A stretch of DNA of 64,000 nt from Clostridia bacterium (GTDB lineage: Bacteria > Bacillota > Clostridia > Christensenellales > Aristaeellaceae), in NCBI GenBank assembly GCA_017429695.1, contig JAFROK010000058.1, positions 32,128 through 96,127 of the forward strand, written 5' to 3'. Below, one piece after another: positions 1 through 8,706 of the stretch. The position numbers and the translations under genes are program-made. The number at the start of each line of letters is the position of its first letter. Positions within the stretch are counted from its first letter, which is position 1. The notes beneath the pieces are model-generated. The model saw only the letters and a list, made by a program, of their open reading frames with translations. It had not been told where the DNA came from and made no database searches.

Positions 1-2
1 TT

Positions 3-1262
3 GATGTCGGAAAGGCTGTGCTCGCTTCCCTTGGGATGGTCGTCGCCTCGCAGGCTGCCATCCTGCTCAGCACGATCCCGGTCAGCCGGATCCAGCCCGT
101 GGAGATCATCAGCCGGCAGGCCAATATTCGCCGGCCGGTATCCGAAAAGTGGACCCGTATCCTCCGCCGGACAAAACCGATGCTCAAAATGAGCCTGCTG
201 AGCCTGATGCGGAACAGGCTGCAGTTCTTTGCTTCCGCGGTCTGCGTAACCGCGTCGGTTGCTATTCTTTTCTTCTCCATGTCATTTATCGTTTCCAAAG
301 ACGATATTATCGAGGAGATGTTTGTGCGCCGGATTCATTATGACTGCCAGGTGTATTTTTCCGCCAAACCCACGCCGGAACAGGAGGAAGGCATCCGCAC
401 GCAGTCCTGGATTGCCCAGGTGGATTCCGTCCGCACTTATTCCGCAGAAGCAGTATCCGGACACGATTCCGTGCCGGTCACCGTAATGGCACTGAAAGAA
501 GAGGCTTCGCTGCTGTCTGTCCCGGATGAGCATGGGCGCATCATGGACCTGCCACATGAAGGGATTGTCCTGGCCATCGATGATGCCAGAAAGCTGGGTG
601 TGCAGAAAGGGGATACGGTGACGATAGCCGGTGTTTCGCTGACAGTTGCGGGCATTTCCCGCCAGTCCGGCAATGTCTATTCCTACTGTTCCCTCACCCA
701 GGCCGAAGCACTGGGTGAACCGGATCAGTATATGTGGCTGGTCAGACTGAACGGGGATAACGACCAGGAACTGATCGGCTGGCTGAAGGACAGCGAGAAC
801 TATATCATGACGGTAATCACGCAAATCCTGTCCGACGGCATCAACGAACTGCACGCTCCCTATGACCTGATCGGCTGGCTCATTGCCGGTTTCGCGGTTG
901 TGCTGGGACTGTTCATTATTGTCAATACAAACCAGACCAACCTGCAGAACCACAAAAAGGAACTCAGCATCCTCCGGGCCATCGGTTTCCAGCGCAGGGA
1001 AATTTCCCTGCACTGGTTCTCCCATGCGGTGCTCTACTTCCTGATCTCCCTGGCCCTGGGACTTCCGCTGGGATATGAGCTCAGCGTCATCACGCTGAAA
1101 AAAGTCGGCGCGGCTTCCCATCAGTTTTTCTATGTTTCATCGCCGTACCAGTATGTGATGACCATCGGAATCCTGTTCCTGTTCCTGCTGCTGGCCCATC
1201 TGTTATCCATGCATTCCCTGAAAAAATGGAACCTGGTGGAAAGCGTCCGGGATAAGGAATAA
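3..1262 (+). CDS. FtsX-like ABC transporter permease, C-terminal part (5' end outside window)
   Basis: The reading frame is open to the left edge, so only the C-terminal part (about 419 codons) of a larger integral-membrane protein is visible. It begins inside a membrane segment, then has a cytosolic linker, another membrane helix, an extracytoplasmic domain of roughly 200 residues, and three final membrane helices. After the first of these comes the loop ending in KELSILRAIGFQRREI, a hallmark of MacB/FtsX-type permeases (PF02687). Such proteins work with a cytosolic ATPase to export or sense peptides, lipids or antibiotics. The ATPase and substrate cannot be seen here. Low-complexity charged residues end the protein, and no terminator is obvious before the FMN riboswitch. 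Confidence 0.8.
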   Translation, partial: DVGKAVLASLGMVVASQAAILLSTIPVSRIQPVEIISRQANIRRPVSEKWTRILRRTKPMLKMSLLSLMRNRLQFFASAVCVTASVAILFFSMSFIVSKDDIIEEMFVRRIHYDCQVYFSAKPTPEQEEGIRTQSWIAQVDSVRTYSAEAVSGHDSVPVTVMALKEEASLLSVPDEHGRIMDLPHEGIVLAIDDARKLGVQKGDTVTIAGVSLTVAGISRQSGNVYSYCSLTQAEALGEPDQYMWLVRLNGDNDQELIGWLKDSENYIMTVITQILSDGINELHAPYDLIGWLIAGFAVVLGLFIIVNTNQTNLQNHKKELSILRAIGFQRREISLHWFSHAVLYFLISLALGLPLGYELSVITLKKVGAASHQFFYVSSPYQYVMTIGILFLFLLLAHLLSMHSLKKWNLVESVRDKE

Positions 1263-1328
1263 ACCCGGGATTGACGAAGCGGCTGTATGCGCATATAATA
1301 TGTCCGTACATTGCGTACCACTTAAAGC

Positions 1329-1442
1329 TTCTTCGGGGACGGGTGCAATTCCCTACCGGCGGTACAGCCCGCGAACTGAGCCCTGCTCAGCCGACCCGGT
1401 CAGATTCCGGGGCCGACAGTATAGTCTGGATGAGAGAAGAAA
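1329..1442 (+). ncRNA. FMN riboswitch (RFN element)
   Basis: The conserved blocks of the RFN aptamer appear in order: CTTCGGGGACGGGTG, AATTCCCTACCGGCGGT, AGCCCGCGA, a variable stem, GATTCCGGGGCCGACAGT and TAGTCTGGATGAGAGAAGA. The first and last blocks close the basal stem. This aptamer binds flavin mononucleotide and turns off riboflavin synthesis or uptake genes. It lies directly upstream of the riboflavin transporter gene, as expected. Confidence 0.96.
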
Positions 1443-1477
1443 CGGATATGTGCCCGGCGTTTTCGTGCCGGCCTTCC

Positions 1478-1507
1478 GCCCCTCAGAGCGAAGCTGCTTT
1501 GAGGGGC
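1478..1507 (+). promoter_or_regulatory. Expression-platform hairpin of the FMN riboswitch
   Basis: GCCCCTCA (1478-1485) pairs with TGAGGGGC (1500-1507). It stands between the aptamer and the ribosome site at 1521-1527. There is no T-run after it, so control could be by ribosome access or by an unusual terminator. The mechanism is inferred. Confidence 0.5.
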
Positions 1508-1535
1508 GCGCGCATTTATGAAGGAGGGTATCCCT

Positions 1536-2138
1536 ATGACACAAAAAAAAGTCCAAAACTACTTCTCCGTCGGCAACCTCACCCGGATCGCCATCCTGGC
1601 CGCCCTGGCCTCGATCCTGTTCCTGGTTGAGATCCCGGTGGTCGCCTTCTACAAGCTGGACCTGAGCAACCTGCCGGTCCTGCTGGGCACCTTCTCGATG
1701 GGCGTGATTCCCGGGCTGGTCATTCTCCTGCTCAAGAGCCTCATCGGCCTGCTGCATTCCTCCAGCGTCGGCGTCGGAGAACTGGCGGACTTTATCATGG
1801 GCGCCGCGCTGATCATTCCCGCCGGCCTCATCTACCACCGGAACAAGACCCGGAAAAACGCGGTTATCGGTATGGCCGCCGGAACAGTCTGCATGGTCGT
1901 CATCGGCATCCTGACCAACAAGTTCATCCTGCTCCCGTTCTATATTCAGTTCTATCCGTTCGTGCAGAGCATGGATGACATCCTGAAAATGGCCAAAGTC
2001 GGCGGCATCGATACCGAAGCCAAACTGCTGCTGCTGATCACCGGCCCCTTCAACCTGCTCAAAGGCGTCGTCCTGAGCCTGGTAACCGCCCTGATCTATA
2101 AACCGCTCAGCCCGATCCTGCACTCAAAGCTCCGCTGA
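1536..2138 (+). CDS. ribU: Riboflavin ECF transporter S component RibU
   Basis: A 200-residue polytopic membrane protein with about six hydrophobic segments, the usual size for an energy-coupling-factor substrate-binding (S) component. It is expected to bind riboflavin in the membrane and to be powered by a shared EcfAA'T module that is not in this window. The ATG at 1536 is chosen because AAGGAGG lies at 1521-1527; the in-frame ATG at 1518 sits on that ribosome site. The family assignment rests on the S-component hydrophobic pattern and on the FMN riboswitch immediately upstream, which makes riboflavin the likely substrate. The last residues form a short basic tail typical of the family. Confidence 0.9.
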   Translation: MTQKKVQNYFSVGNLTRIAILAALASILFLVEIPVVAFYKLDLSNLPVLLGTFSMGVIPGLVILLLKSLIGLLHSSSVGVGELADFIMGAALIIPAGLIYHRNKTRKNAVIGMAAGTVCMVVIGILTNKFILLPFYIQFYPFVQSMDDILKMAKVGGIDTEAKLLLLITGPFNLLKGVVLSLVTALIYKPLSPILHSKLR

Positions 2139-2186
2139 TTCCCCCCATCACATTCTGTAATTCTGCTGAAAGGAAAGACGACTTCT

Positions 2187-3926
2187 ATGCCCATGGATGG
2201 AGTAACGGTCGGCTTTGCCGCCCGGGAACTGGATCGGTTGCTGCAGGGCGGCCGGGTGGACAAAATCACCCAGCCGGAACATGATACCGTGGTCCTGGTC
2301 ATCCGCGCCGACGGTGAAAACCGCCGGCTGCTGCTGTGCGCCTCTCCGAACAATGCCCGCTGCCACCTGACGAACGAATCCTACTCCAATCCGCTGGAGC
2401 CACCGTCCCTGTGCATGCTCATGCGCAAACAGATTGCCGGCGCCCGGGTCACCGCCGTCCGCCAGGTGGAGGGCGACCGCATTATCCATGTGGATCTGGA
2501 TGCCGTCAACGAGATGGGCGACCATGTGCTCCGCCGCATCGTGCTGGAAATCATGGGTCGCCATTCCAACCTGATGCTGCTGGATGAGAACGGCCGCATC
2601 CTGGAAGCCGCCCGCCACGTAAGTCCGGATATGAGCCGGGTGCGCCAGGTGCAGCCCGGCATGGCTTACATGCCCCCGCCTGCCCAAGGCAAACTGAATC
2701 CGGAAACCCTGACCGTGGACAGCCTGCTGCAACGCCTGCAGGGCATGGAATCCGGCCGGTTTTCCCGGGCCGTAGCGGACCAGGTCACCGGCCTCAGCCG
2801 CCCCGTGGCGGAAGAACTGGCGTGCCGGGTACTGGCTCCCGGCGAGGAATGGCCGGAAAACCTCCCGGATGCATGCGCGCGCCTGGCAGATCTCCTGCGC
2901 CGCCTGCCGGACATGGCGGATCCCCGCCTGCTGACGGATGAAAGCGGCAACGCGCTGGACGTGTTTGCCTTCCCTTACCTGAGCCGCGACCTGCGGTTCC
3001 AGAAGCCCTTCCCGACCCTGAGTGCCGCGCTGGACACATTCTTCAGCAGCCGGGATGCCCGGGACCGGCTGAATCAGCGCAGCGCCTCCATGCTGCGGAT
3101 GCTGAAGGGGCAGATTGAACGCTGTGAAAAGAAACTGGCCATGCAGGAGGAAGAACTGGCCTCCGCGGAGCGCATGGACGAATACCGGCGCATGGGCGAA
3201 GCGCTCAACGCCAATCTGTACCAGCTGAAAAAAGGTATGACGGAAGCCGTCCTGCCCGACTGGTCCGATCCAAACGGCGGAACAATCACCGTGCCGCTGG
3301 ATCAGCGGCTCACGCCCGGACAGAACGCCCAGAAATATTTCAAAAAATACCAGAAAGCCCGCTCCGCCCGGGAAACCGCCGCGGTACAGCGTGATAAAAC
3401 CCTGGAGGAACTGGATTACCTGGAAGGAATGCTGCTGGACCTGGATAAATGCGCCGGGGAAAGCGACCTGGAGGACATCCGGCAGGAACTGGTCCGCACC
3501 GGCTATATGAAACGGATCACAAACCGCCGCCAGCAGCGCCAGCTGCCGAAGAGCGAGCCTTCCCGCTTCGTTTCATCCGACGGAATCACCATTCTCGTCG
3601 GCAAGAACGCCGCCCAGAACGACCGGGTCACCCTTTCTGCAAAGCCGGATGAAATGTGGCTCCACGCCAAGGATATGCCTGGCAGCCATGTCATCATCCA
3701 GGCGGAAGGCGATATCCCGCAGGAAACCATGAAGCAGGCGGCGCTCCTCGCCGCGTGGTTCAGCAAGGGCCAGCACAGCTCCATGGTGCCCATTGACTAC
3801 ACCCGCCGCCGGTATGTAAAGAAACCTTCCGGCGCTGCGCCCGGCAAAGTCATCTATACCCACCATAAAACCGCGTATATCACCCCGGACGAAGCGGAAG
3901 TCCGCCGCATCACCGGAACCCCATAA
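2187..3926 (+). CDS. rqcH: RqcH/NFACT-family ribosome quality control protein
   Basis: A 579-residue protein starting MPMDGVTVGFAARELD, which matches the NFACT-N start. The N-terminal domain (about 1-210) is followed by a helical and coiled-coil middle (about 290-420, charged and Gln/Glu rich). The C-terminal NFACT-R domain (about 455-560) carries the segment DEMWLHAKDMPGSHVII. RqcH binds stalled 50S-peptidyl-tRNA complexes and recruits tRNA-Ala to add C-terminal alanine tails that mark the nascent chain for degradation. Older annotations call the family fibronectin-binding protein. The length is normal. An in-frame ATG at 2193 is an alternative start. It stands as a single gene, ended by a terminator. 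Confidence 0.93.
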   Translation: MPMDGVTVGFAARELDRLLQGGRVDKITQPEHDTVVLVIRADGENRRLLLCASPNNARCHLTNESYSNPLEPPSLCMLMRKQIAGARVTAVRQVEGDRIIHVDLDAVNEMGDHVLRRIVLEIMGRHSNLMLLDENGRILEAARHVSPDMSRVRQVQPGMAYMPPPAQGKLNPETLTVDSLLQRLQGMESGRFSRAVADQVTGLSRPVAEELACRVLAPGEEWPENLPDACARLADLLRRLPDMADPRLLTDESGNALDVFAFPYLSRDLRFQKPFPTLSAALDTFFSSRDARDRLNQRSASMLRMLKGQIERCEKKLAMQEEELASAERMDEYRRMGEALNANLYQLKKGMTEAVLPDWSDPNGGTITVPLDQRLTPGQNAQKYFKKYQKARSARETAAVQRDKTLEELDYLEGMLLDLDKCAGESDLEDIRQELVRTGYMKRITNRRQQRQLPKSEPSRFVSSDGITILVGKNAAQNDRVTLSAKPDEMWLHAKDMPGSHVIIQAEGDIPQETMKQAALLAAWFSKGQHSSMVPIDYTRRRYVKKPSGAAPGKVIYTHHKTAYITPDEAEVRRITGTP

Positions 3927-3944
3927 CCACATGACCTTGTACAG

Positions 3945-3971
3945 GGCCGGAGTCAGATTCTCCGGCCTTTT
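3945..3971 (+). terminator. Rho-independent terminator after rqcH
   Basis: GGCCGGA (3945-3951) pairs with TCCGGCC (3961-3967) and is followed by a T-run. Confidence 0.85.
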
Positions 3972-3986
3972 CCTGTCCCCCTGGCT

Positions 3987-4007
3987 CTAATCACTAACCA
4001 CTAATCA
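3987..4007. repeat. Heptamer tandem repeat (CTAATCA/CTAACCA)
   Basis: Three 7-bp units in tandem: CTAATCA, CTAACCA, CTAATCA, followed by a partial unit CTGACAT. Related arrays occur at 39182-39209, and a different heptamer family at 19836-19892 and 32669-32689. All but one lie wholly between genes. Confidence 0.7.
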
Positions 4008-4057
4008 CTGACATTGCATTCTTTCCGTCTTTTCCCGCAAACCCCTGTCTTTCTCTG

Positions 4058-4086
4058 TTGACCGGACCGGGCAAAGAACCTATAAT
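4058..4086 (+). promoter_or_regulatory. Sigma-A promoter for the 2-oxoacid oxidoreductase operon
   Basis: TTGACC (4058-4063), 17-bp spacer, TATAAT (4081-4086). The predicted transcript starts near 4093, just upstream of the ribosome site at 4105-4111. This rules out translation starts upstream of the TTG at 4121. Confidence 0.85.
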
Positions 4087-4120
4087 GGTCGTTAGCAATT
4101 ATGTAAGGAGGCGGAACACC

Positions 4121-4324
4121 TTGGCCAAACTGACCATTGACCGCGAAACCTGCAAGGGCTGCGGCCTGTGTGCCGACGCCTGCCCGAAGCACCTGCTTGC
4201 CCTGAGCAAGGAAATCAATGCCAAAGGCTATCACCCCATCGGCATTGAAGAGCAGGACAAATGCATCGGCTGCGCGTTCTGCGCCCGTATGTGTCCGGAT
4301 GCTGTCATTAAAGTAGAAAAATAA
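4121..4324 (+). CDS. 2-oxoacid:ferredoxin oxidoreductase, ferredoxin (delta) subunit
   Basis: A 67-residue dicluster ferredoxin with two CxxCxxCxxxC motifs: CKGCGLCADACP near residues 8-19 and CIGCAFCARMCP near 48-59. Each binds a [4Fe-4S] cluster that passes electrons from the thiamine-diphosphate site to external ferredoxin. The TTG start at 4121 is preferred because AAGGAGG (4105-4111) lies nine bases upstream and the promoter covers any earlier start. It is the first gene of a four-gene operon with alpha, beta and gamma subunits, the arrangement of Vor/Kor enzymes. Whether the substrate is a branched-chain 2-oxoacid or 2-oxoglutarate cannot be fixed from sequence alone. Confidence 0.92.
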   Translation: MAKLTIDRETCKGCGLCADACPKHLLALSKEINAKGYHPIGIEEQDKCIGCAFCARMCPDAVIKVEK

Positions 4325-4339
4325 GGAGGAAGCGTATCC

Positions 4340-5416
4340 ATGGGTCAGAAAATGCTCATGAAGGGAAACGAGGCCATCGCTGAAGCCGCCATCCAGGCCG
4401 GATGCCGCTTCTTCTTCGGCTACCCGATTACCCCCCAGAACCAGATTCCCGAATACATGTCCAAGCGGCTGCCGAAAATCGAGGGCGGCTGTTTCCTGCA
4501 GGCGGAGAGCGAAGTTGCCGCCATTAACATGGTCTACGGTGCAGCCGGTGCCGGCGCCCGGGTCATGACCTCTTCTTCCAGTCCGGGAATTTCCCTGAAG
4601 CAGGAAGGCATCAGCTATATCGTCGGCGCCGAACTGCCCTGCGTCATCGTCAATATGGTGCGCGGCGGCCCCGGCCTCGGTTCCATCCAGCCCGCCCAGA
4701 GCGACTATTACCAGTCCACCCGCGGCGGCGGCCATGGCGACTACCGGATGCTCGTGCTGGCTCCCTCCTCCGTGCAGGAAGCGGTCGAGCTGACGCAGGA
4801 AGCCTTCGACCTGGCGGACAAGTACCGCAATCCCGTGCTGGTCATGGGCGACGGACTCATCGGCCAGATGATGGAACCGGTGGAAATGCCGGAACATAAG
4901 GAGAGAACCGACCTGCCTCCCAAGACCTGGGCAGCCACCGGTTGGAAACCCGGCTGCGGCAGGGACCGGGCGGTCATCAACTCCCTGTATATCGATCCCG
5001 CCGTACTGGAAAAGCACGTCAATAAGCTCTACGAAAAGTATGCCGTCATGGAGCAGACCGAATGCCGCTGGCAGGAGGAAATGACGGATGACGCGGACTA
5101 TGTGATCGTCGCCTATGGCACCACTGCCCGCATCGCCCGCAGCGCCATGCGCAAGCTTCGCGCCGAAGGCATCAAGGCCGGCCTGATCCGGCCTATCACC
5201 CTGTGGCCCTTCCCGGCCGCCCCGATCGCGAAAGCCGCGGAACACGCGAAAGCTTTCCTGACCGTGGAAATGAGCATGGGCCAGATGGTGGATGACGTCA
5301 AACTGGCTGTCGAAGGCAAAAAGCCGGTTCACTTCTTCGGACGCACCGGCGGCATCGTGCCCACCGTGCGCGAGATCGTTACCCAGGTTGAAACGCTGGC
5401 AAAGGAGGGGAAATAA
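4340..5416 (+). CDS. vorB: 2-oxoacid:ferredoxin oxidoreductase alpha subunit (VorB/KorA-type)
   Basis: A 358-residue protein with the pyrimidine-binding fold of the alpha subunit. It contains [16 protein letters not shown] near residues 26-41 and [29 protein letters not shown], which match the family's YPITPS and glutamate/glycine-rich signatures. It forms the active complex with the beta (thiamine-diphosphate), gamma and ferredoxin subunits, decarboxylating a 2-oxoacid to acyl-CoA and reducing ferredoxin. It starts 15 bases after the ferredoxin stop with AAGGAGG upstream. In Clostridia, enzymes of this form are commonly called 3-methyl-2-oxobutanoate dehydrogenase subunit VorB; substrate preference is an inference. 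The reduced ferredoxin would feed the Rnf complex encoded nearby. Confidence 0.92.
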   Translation: MGQKMLMKGNEAIAEAAIQAGCRFFFGYPITPQNQIPEYMSKRLPKIEGGCFLQAESEVAAINMVYGAAGAGARVMTSSSSPGISLKQEGISYIVGAELPCVIVNMVRGGPGLGSIQPAQSDYYQSTRGGGHGDYRMLVLAPSSVQEAVELTQEAFDLADKYRNPVLVMGDGLIGQMMEPVEMPEHKERTDLPPKTWAATGWKPGCGRDRAVINSLYIDPAVLEKHVNKLYEKYAVMEQTECRWQEEMTDDADYVIVAYGTTARIARSAMRKLRAEGIKAGLIRPITLWPFPAAPIAKAAEHAKAFLTVEMSMGQMVDDVKLAVEGKKPVHFFGRTGGIVPTVREIVTQVETLAKEGK

Positions 5417-5418
5417 GC

Positions 5419-6156
<738 letters not shown>

Positions 6157-6159
6157 TCC

Positions 6160-6696
6160 ATGGAAGCTCAATTTCTGATTGCCGGTTTCGGCGGCCAGGG
6201 CGTACTGCTCATCGGGCAGCTGCTGGCCAAGGCAGCCATGCATGAGGGGATGAACGTCTCCTGGATGCCTTCCTACGGTCCGGAAATGCGCGGTGGCGAA
6301 GCGAACTGCGCTGTGGTTATTTCCGATGAGCCCATCGGCTCTCCCCTGGTTACGGAGATCCCGATCGCCGTCATCATGAACAAGCCCAGCATGATCAAAT
6401 TCACCCCCGCCATGGAAAAGGGCGGTATCATGCTGTACAACTCCTCCCTGATCGATATCACCCCGGACCGGGACGATATCACCGCAATCCCGGTGGACTG
6501 CAACGGCATTGCCGAAGCGTTGGGAAACGCCCGCACGGCCAATATGGTCATGCTTGGCGCGATCATCGCCAAGACCGGCGTGATCTCCATTGATTCCGCC
6601 ATGGAGGCCCTGAAGGTCACCTTCGGGCCCAAGAAGGAGCACCTGCTCCCCATCAACCGCCAGGCGATGGAAAAAGGCGCAGAGGCGGTCAAATAA
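6160..6696 (+). CDS. vorC: 2-oxoacid:ferredoxin oxidoreductase gamma subunit
   Basis: A 178-residue gamma subunit starting MEAQFLIAGFGGQGVLLIGQLLA, the glycine-rich GFGGQG start shared by all members of the POR gamma domain family. SYGPEMRGGEANCAVVISD near residues 37-55 is the second signature. It binds coenzyme A and completes the delta-alpha-beta-gamma set. It is the last gene before a strong terminator, so the operon encodes exactly the four subunits and nothing else. Confidence 0.93.
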   Translation: MEAQFLIAGFGGQGVLLIGQLLAKAAMHEGMNVSWMPSYGPEMRGGEANCAVVISDEPIGSPLVTEIPIAVIMNKPSMIKFTPAMEKGGIMLYNSSLIDITPDRDDITAIPVDCNGIAEALGNARTANMVMLGAIIAKTGVISIDSAMEALKVTFGPKKEHLLPINRQAMEKGAEAVK

Positions 6697-6715
6697 CTCT
6701 TCCCGGTATTCACAG

Positions 6716-6746
6716 GCTGCGGGCAGATATTGCTCGCAGCTTTTTC
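6716..6746 (+). terminator. Terminator of the 2-oxoacid oxidoreductase operon
   Basis: A 10-bp stem, GCTGCGGGCA (6716-6725) with TGCTCGCAGC (6731-6740), is followed by TTTTTC. Confidence 0.9.
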
Positions 6747-6770
6747 ATATAAACAGAACAACATAAAAAC

Positions 6771-6799
6771 TTGAATTCATATGTGCTCCTGTTTAAAAT
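6771..6799 (+). promoter_or_regulatory. Promoter of the NhaC-type antiporter gene
   Basis: TTGAAT (6771-6776), 17-bp spacer, TAAAAT (6794-6799). Confidence 0.75.
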
Positions 6800-6837
6800 A
6801 GCGCTGGTTTGAACAATGCATAAAGGAGGGTTTATCT

Positions 6838-8559
6838 GTGAGAAAACGTATGCGCCGGGGATTCATCTGCTGCCTGCTGATGATGCTCCTGGCAGTGGCC
6901 GTTATGCCGATCCTGGCGGAGCAAACCACCGAAACCGCGGTGACCGAATCCGTCGCGGTGGAAACGGCCGAATCCGCCGAAGCGGAACCTGCCGCTGAAG
7001 AAGCGGAAGCTGAAGAGGAAGCGGCGGAAGAAACAAAGGAAGACCTTCAGGCCGGTTCCTTTGTCAACACCTTCTGGTCCCTTGTGCCGCCGATCATCGC
7101 GATCATCCTGGCGCTCCTGACCAAGGAAGTCTATTCTTCCCTGTTCTTCGGTATTCTTTCCGGCAGCCTGCTGTATACCAATTTCCATCTGGAAAACACC
7201 ATGAAGCGCGTCTTCACCTACGGTTTTGTGGATTCCGTCGCGGAAGCCGGCCATATCGGTATCCTGGTGTTTCTGGTGCTTCTGGGCATGATCGTCGTCC
7301 TGATGAACAGCGCAGGCGGCAGCGCCGCTTTCGGACGCTGGGCCCAGAAGCATATCCATACCCGGGTCGGCGCGCAGCTGGCCACCATCCTGCTGGGTAT
7401 CCTGATCTTCATCGACGACTATTTCAACTGCCTCACCGTCGGCAGCGTCATGCGTCCTGTAACAGATAAACATAAAGTATCCAGGGCCAAGCTGGCTTAT
7501 CTGATTGACGCCACCGCCGCGCCGGTCTGCATCATCGCCCCCATCAGTTCCTGGGCCGCGGCGGTTGCCGCTTTCGCCGGCGAATCCGGCGGCCTTACCC
7601 TGTTTATCAACGCAATTCCCTTCAATTTCTATGCCCTGCTGACCATCGTCATGATGGTCGGCATGGTCATGATGAAAGTGGAATATGGCCCCATGGCTGC
7701 CTTTGAGAGAACCGCGGTTCAGACCGGTGATCTTTTCTCCGGCAAGAATCCGTATGTCACAGACGACGAAGAAGCCGATAACGAAAAGGGTAAAGTCATG
7801 TACCTGCTGCTGCCTGTGATCGTGCTGGTCATTTTCTGCGCGCTCGGCATGCTGTATACCGGCGGATTCTTCTCCGGCGTCGATTTCATTACCGCCTTCT
7901 CCGAGTCGGACGCTTCAGTCGGGCTGATGCTGGGCTCATTCTTCGCGATTGTGTTCACCGTCATCTATTACCTGGCTTCCGGTGCCATGAAGTTCAAGGA
8001 TATGATGGAAAGCCTGCCCAACGGCTTCAAGGCCATGGTGCCCGCCATCCTGATCCTGATCTTTGCCTGGACGCTGAACGGTGTCACTTCGGACCTCGGC
8101 GCCAAGGCCTATGTGGCAGATGTGGTCAGCAGCGGAGCCGGCGGCCTTGATCGCTTCCTCCCGGCCATCATCTTCCTTGTTGCCTGCCTGCTGGCTTTTG
8201 CCACCGGCACCAGCTGGGGAACCTTCAGTATGCTGATTCCGATCGTGCTGAATGTATTCCCGGCGGGCAATGCCCTGTCAATCGTCAGCATCGCGGCCTG
8301 CCTGGCCGGCGCGGTCTGCGGCGACCACTGCTCCCCCATTTCGGATACGACGATTATGTCCTCCGCCGGCGCGCAGTGTGACCACCTGGACCATGTCCGC
8401 ACCCAGCTGCCCTATGCTGTTACCTGTGCCGGCGTTTCCTTCCTGACCTATATCATCGCCGGTTTCATCCCCAATGCCTGGGTCGCGCTTCCCGCCGGCA
8501 TCGTCCTGATGCTCGCATCCCTGTTCGTGATCCGCCTGAAAGCAAAGCCAAACGCATAA
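6838..8559 (+). CDS. nhaC: NhaC-family Na+/H+ antiporter with N-terminal signal-like and acidic extension
   Basis: A 573-residue membrane protein with about 11-12 hydrophobic segments. Motifs typical of the NhaC family include FIDDYFNCLTVGSVMRP near residue 190, ATGTSWGTFSMLIPI near 460 and CGDHCSPISDTTIMSSAGAQCDH near 500. It should exchange sodium (or an organic substrate in some relatives) for protons. The start is GTG at 6838 behind TAAAGGAGGG. Unusually, the transporter core is preceded by a cleavable-looking signal (hydrophobic 12-27, PILA) and about 45 residues rich in Glu and Ala. It has its own promoter and terminator. Placement beside Rnf and the oxidoreductase suggests use of a sodium gradient. 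Confidence 0.85.
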   Translation: MRKRMRRGFICCLLMMLLAVAVMPILAEQTTETAVTESVAVETAESAEAEPAAEEAEAEEEAAEETKEDLQAGSFVNTFWSLVPPIIAIILALLTKEVYSSLFFGILSGSLLYTNFHLENTMKRVFTYGFVDSVAEAGHIGILVFLVLLGMIVVLMNSAGGSAAFGRWAQKHIHTRVGAQLATILLGILIFIDDYFNCLTVGSVMRPVTDKHKVSRAKLAYLIDATAAPVCIIAPISSWAAAVAAFAGESGGLTLFINAIPFNFYALLTIVMMVGMVMMKVEYGPMAAFERTAVQTGDLFSGKNPYVTDDEEADNEKGKVMYLLLPVIVLVIFCALGMLYTGGFFSGVDFITAFSESDASVGLMLGSFFAIVFTVIYYLASGAMKFKDMMESLPNGFKAMVPAILILIFAWTLNGVTSDLGAKAYVADVVSSGAGGLDRFLPAIIFLVACLLAFATGTSWGTFSMLIPIVLNVFPAGNALSIVSIAACLAGAVCGDHCSPISDTTIMSSAGAQCDHLDHVRTQLPYAVTCAGVSFLTYIIAGFIPNAWVALPAGIVLMLASLFVIRLKAKPNA

Positions 8560-8575
8560 TCATTCCCACAAAAAG

Positions 8576-8606
8576 AACCGCGAGCCTCTGCCCGCGGTTT
8601 TTTTTT
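8576..8606 (+). terminator. Terminator after the NhaC gene
   Basis: AACCGCG (8576-8582) pairs with CGCGGTT (8593-8599), followed by a run of nine T. Confidence 0.9.
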
Positions 8607-8624
8607 CATGTTTCCCTGGAGGCA

Positions 8625-8706
8625 ATCGTAAAGCCCCTGGTATTCAATCACTTAATAAGCATACTGCCCGAAGGGGTCCAGGGGGCGATCGGAAAGCCCC
8701 CTGGTA
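8625..8706. repeat. Imperfect direct repeat with an internal 9-bp hairpin
   Basis: AATCGTAAAGCCCCTGGTAT near 8626 recurs as GATCGGAAAGCCCCCTGGTAT near 8687. The second copy is the 3' half of a perfect stem, CCAGGGGGC (8678-8686) with GCCCCCTGG (8696-8704). No T-run follows on either strand. The stem sits just past the stop of the minus-strand SGNH gene. Confidence 0.5.

Noticed and set aside
18-1262. Complete gene starting at the GTG at position 18
   Set aside because: The frame is open to the left edge and the first residues lie inside a membrane segment, so the start is outside the window.
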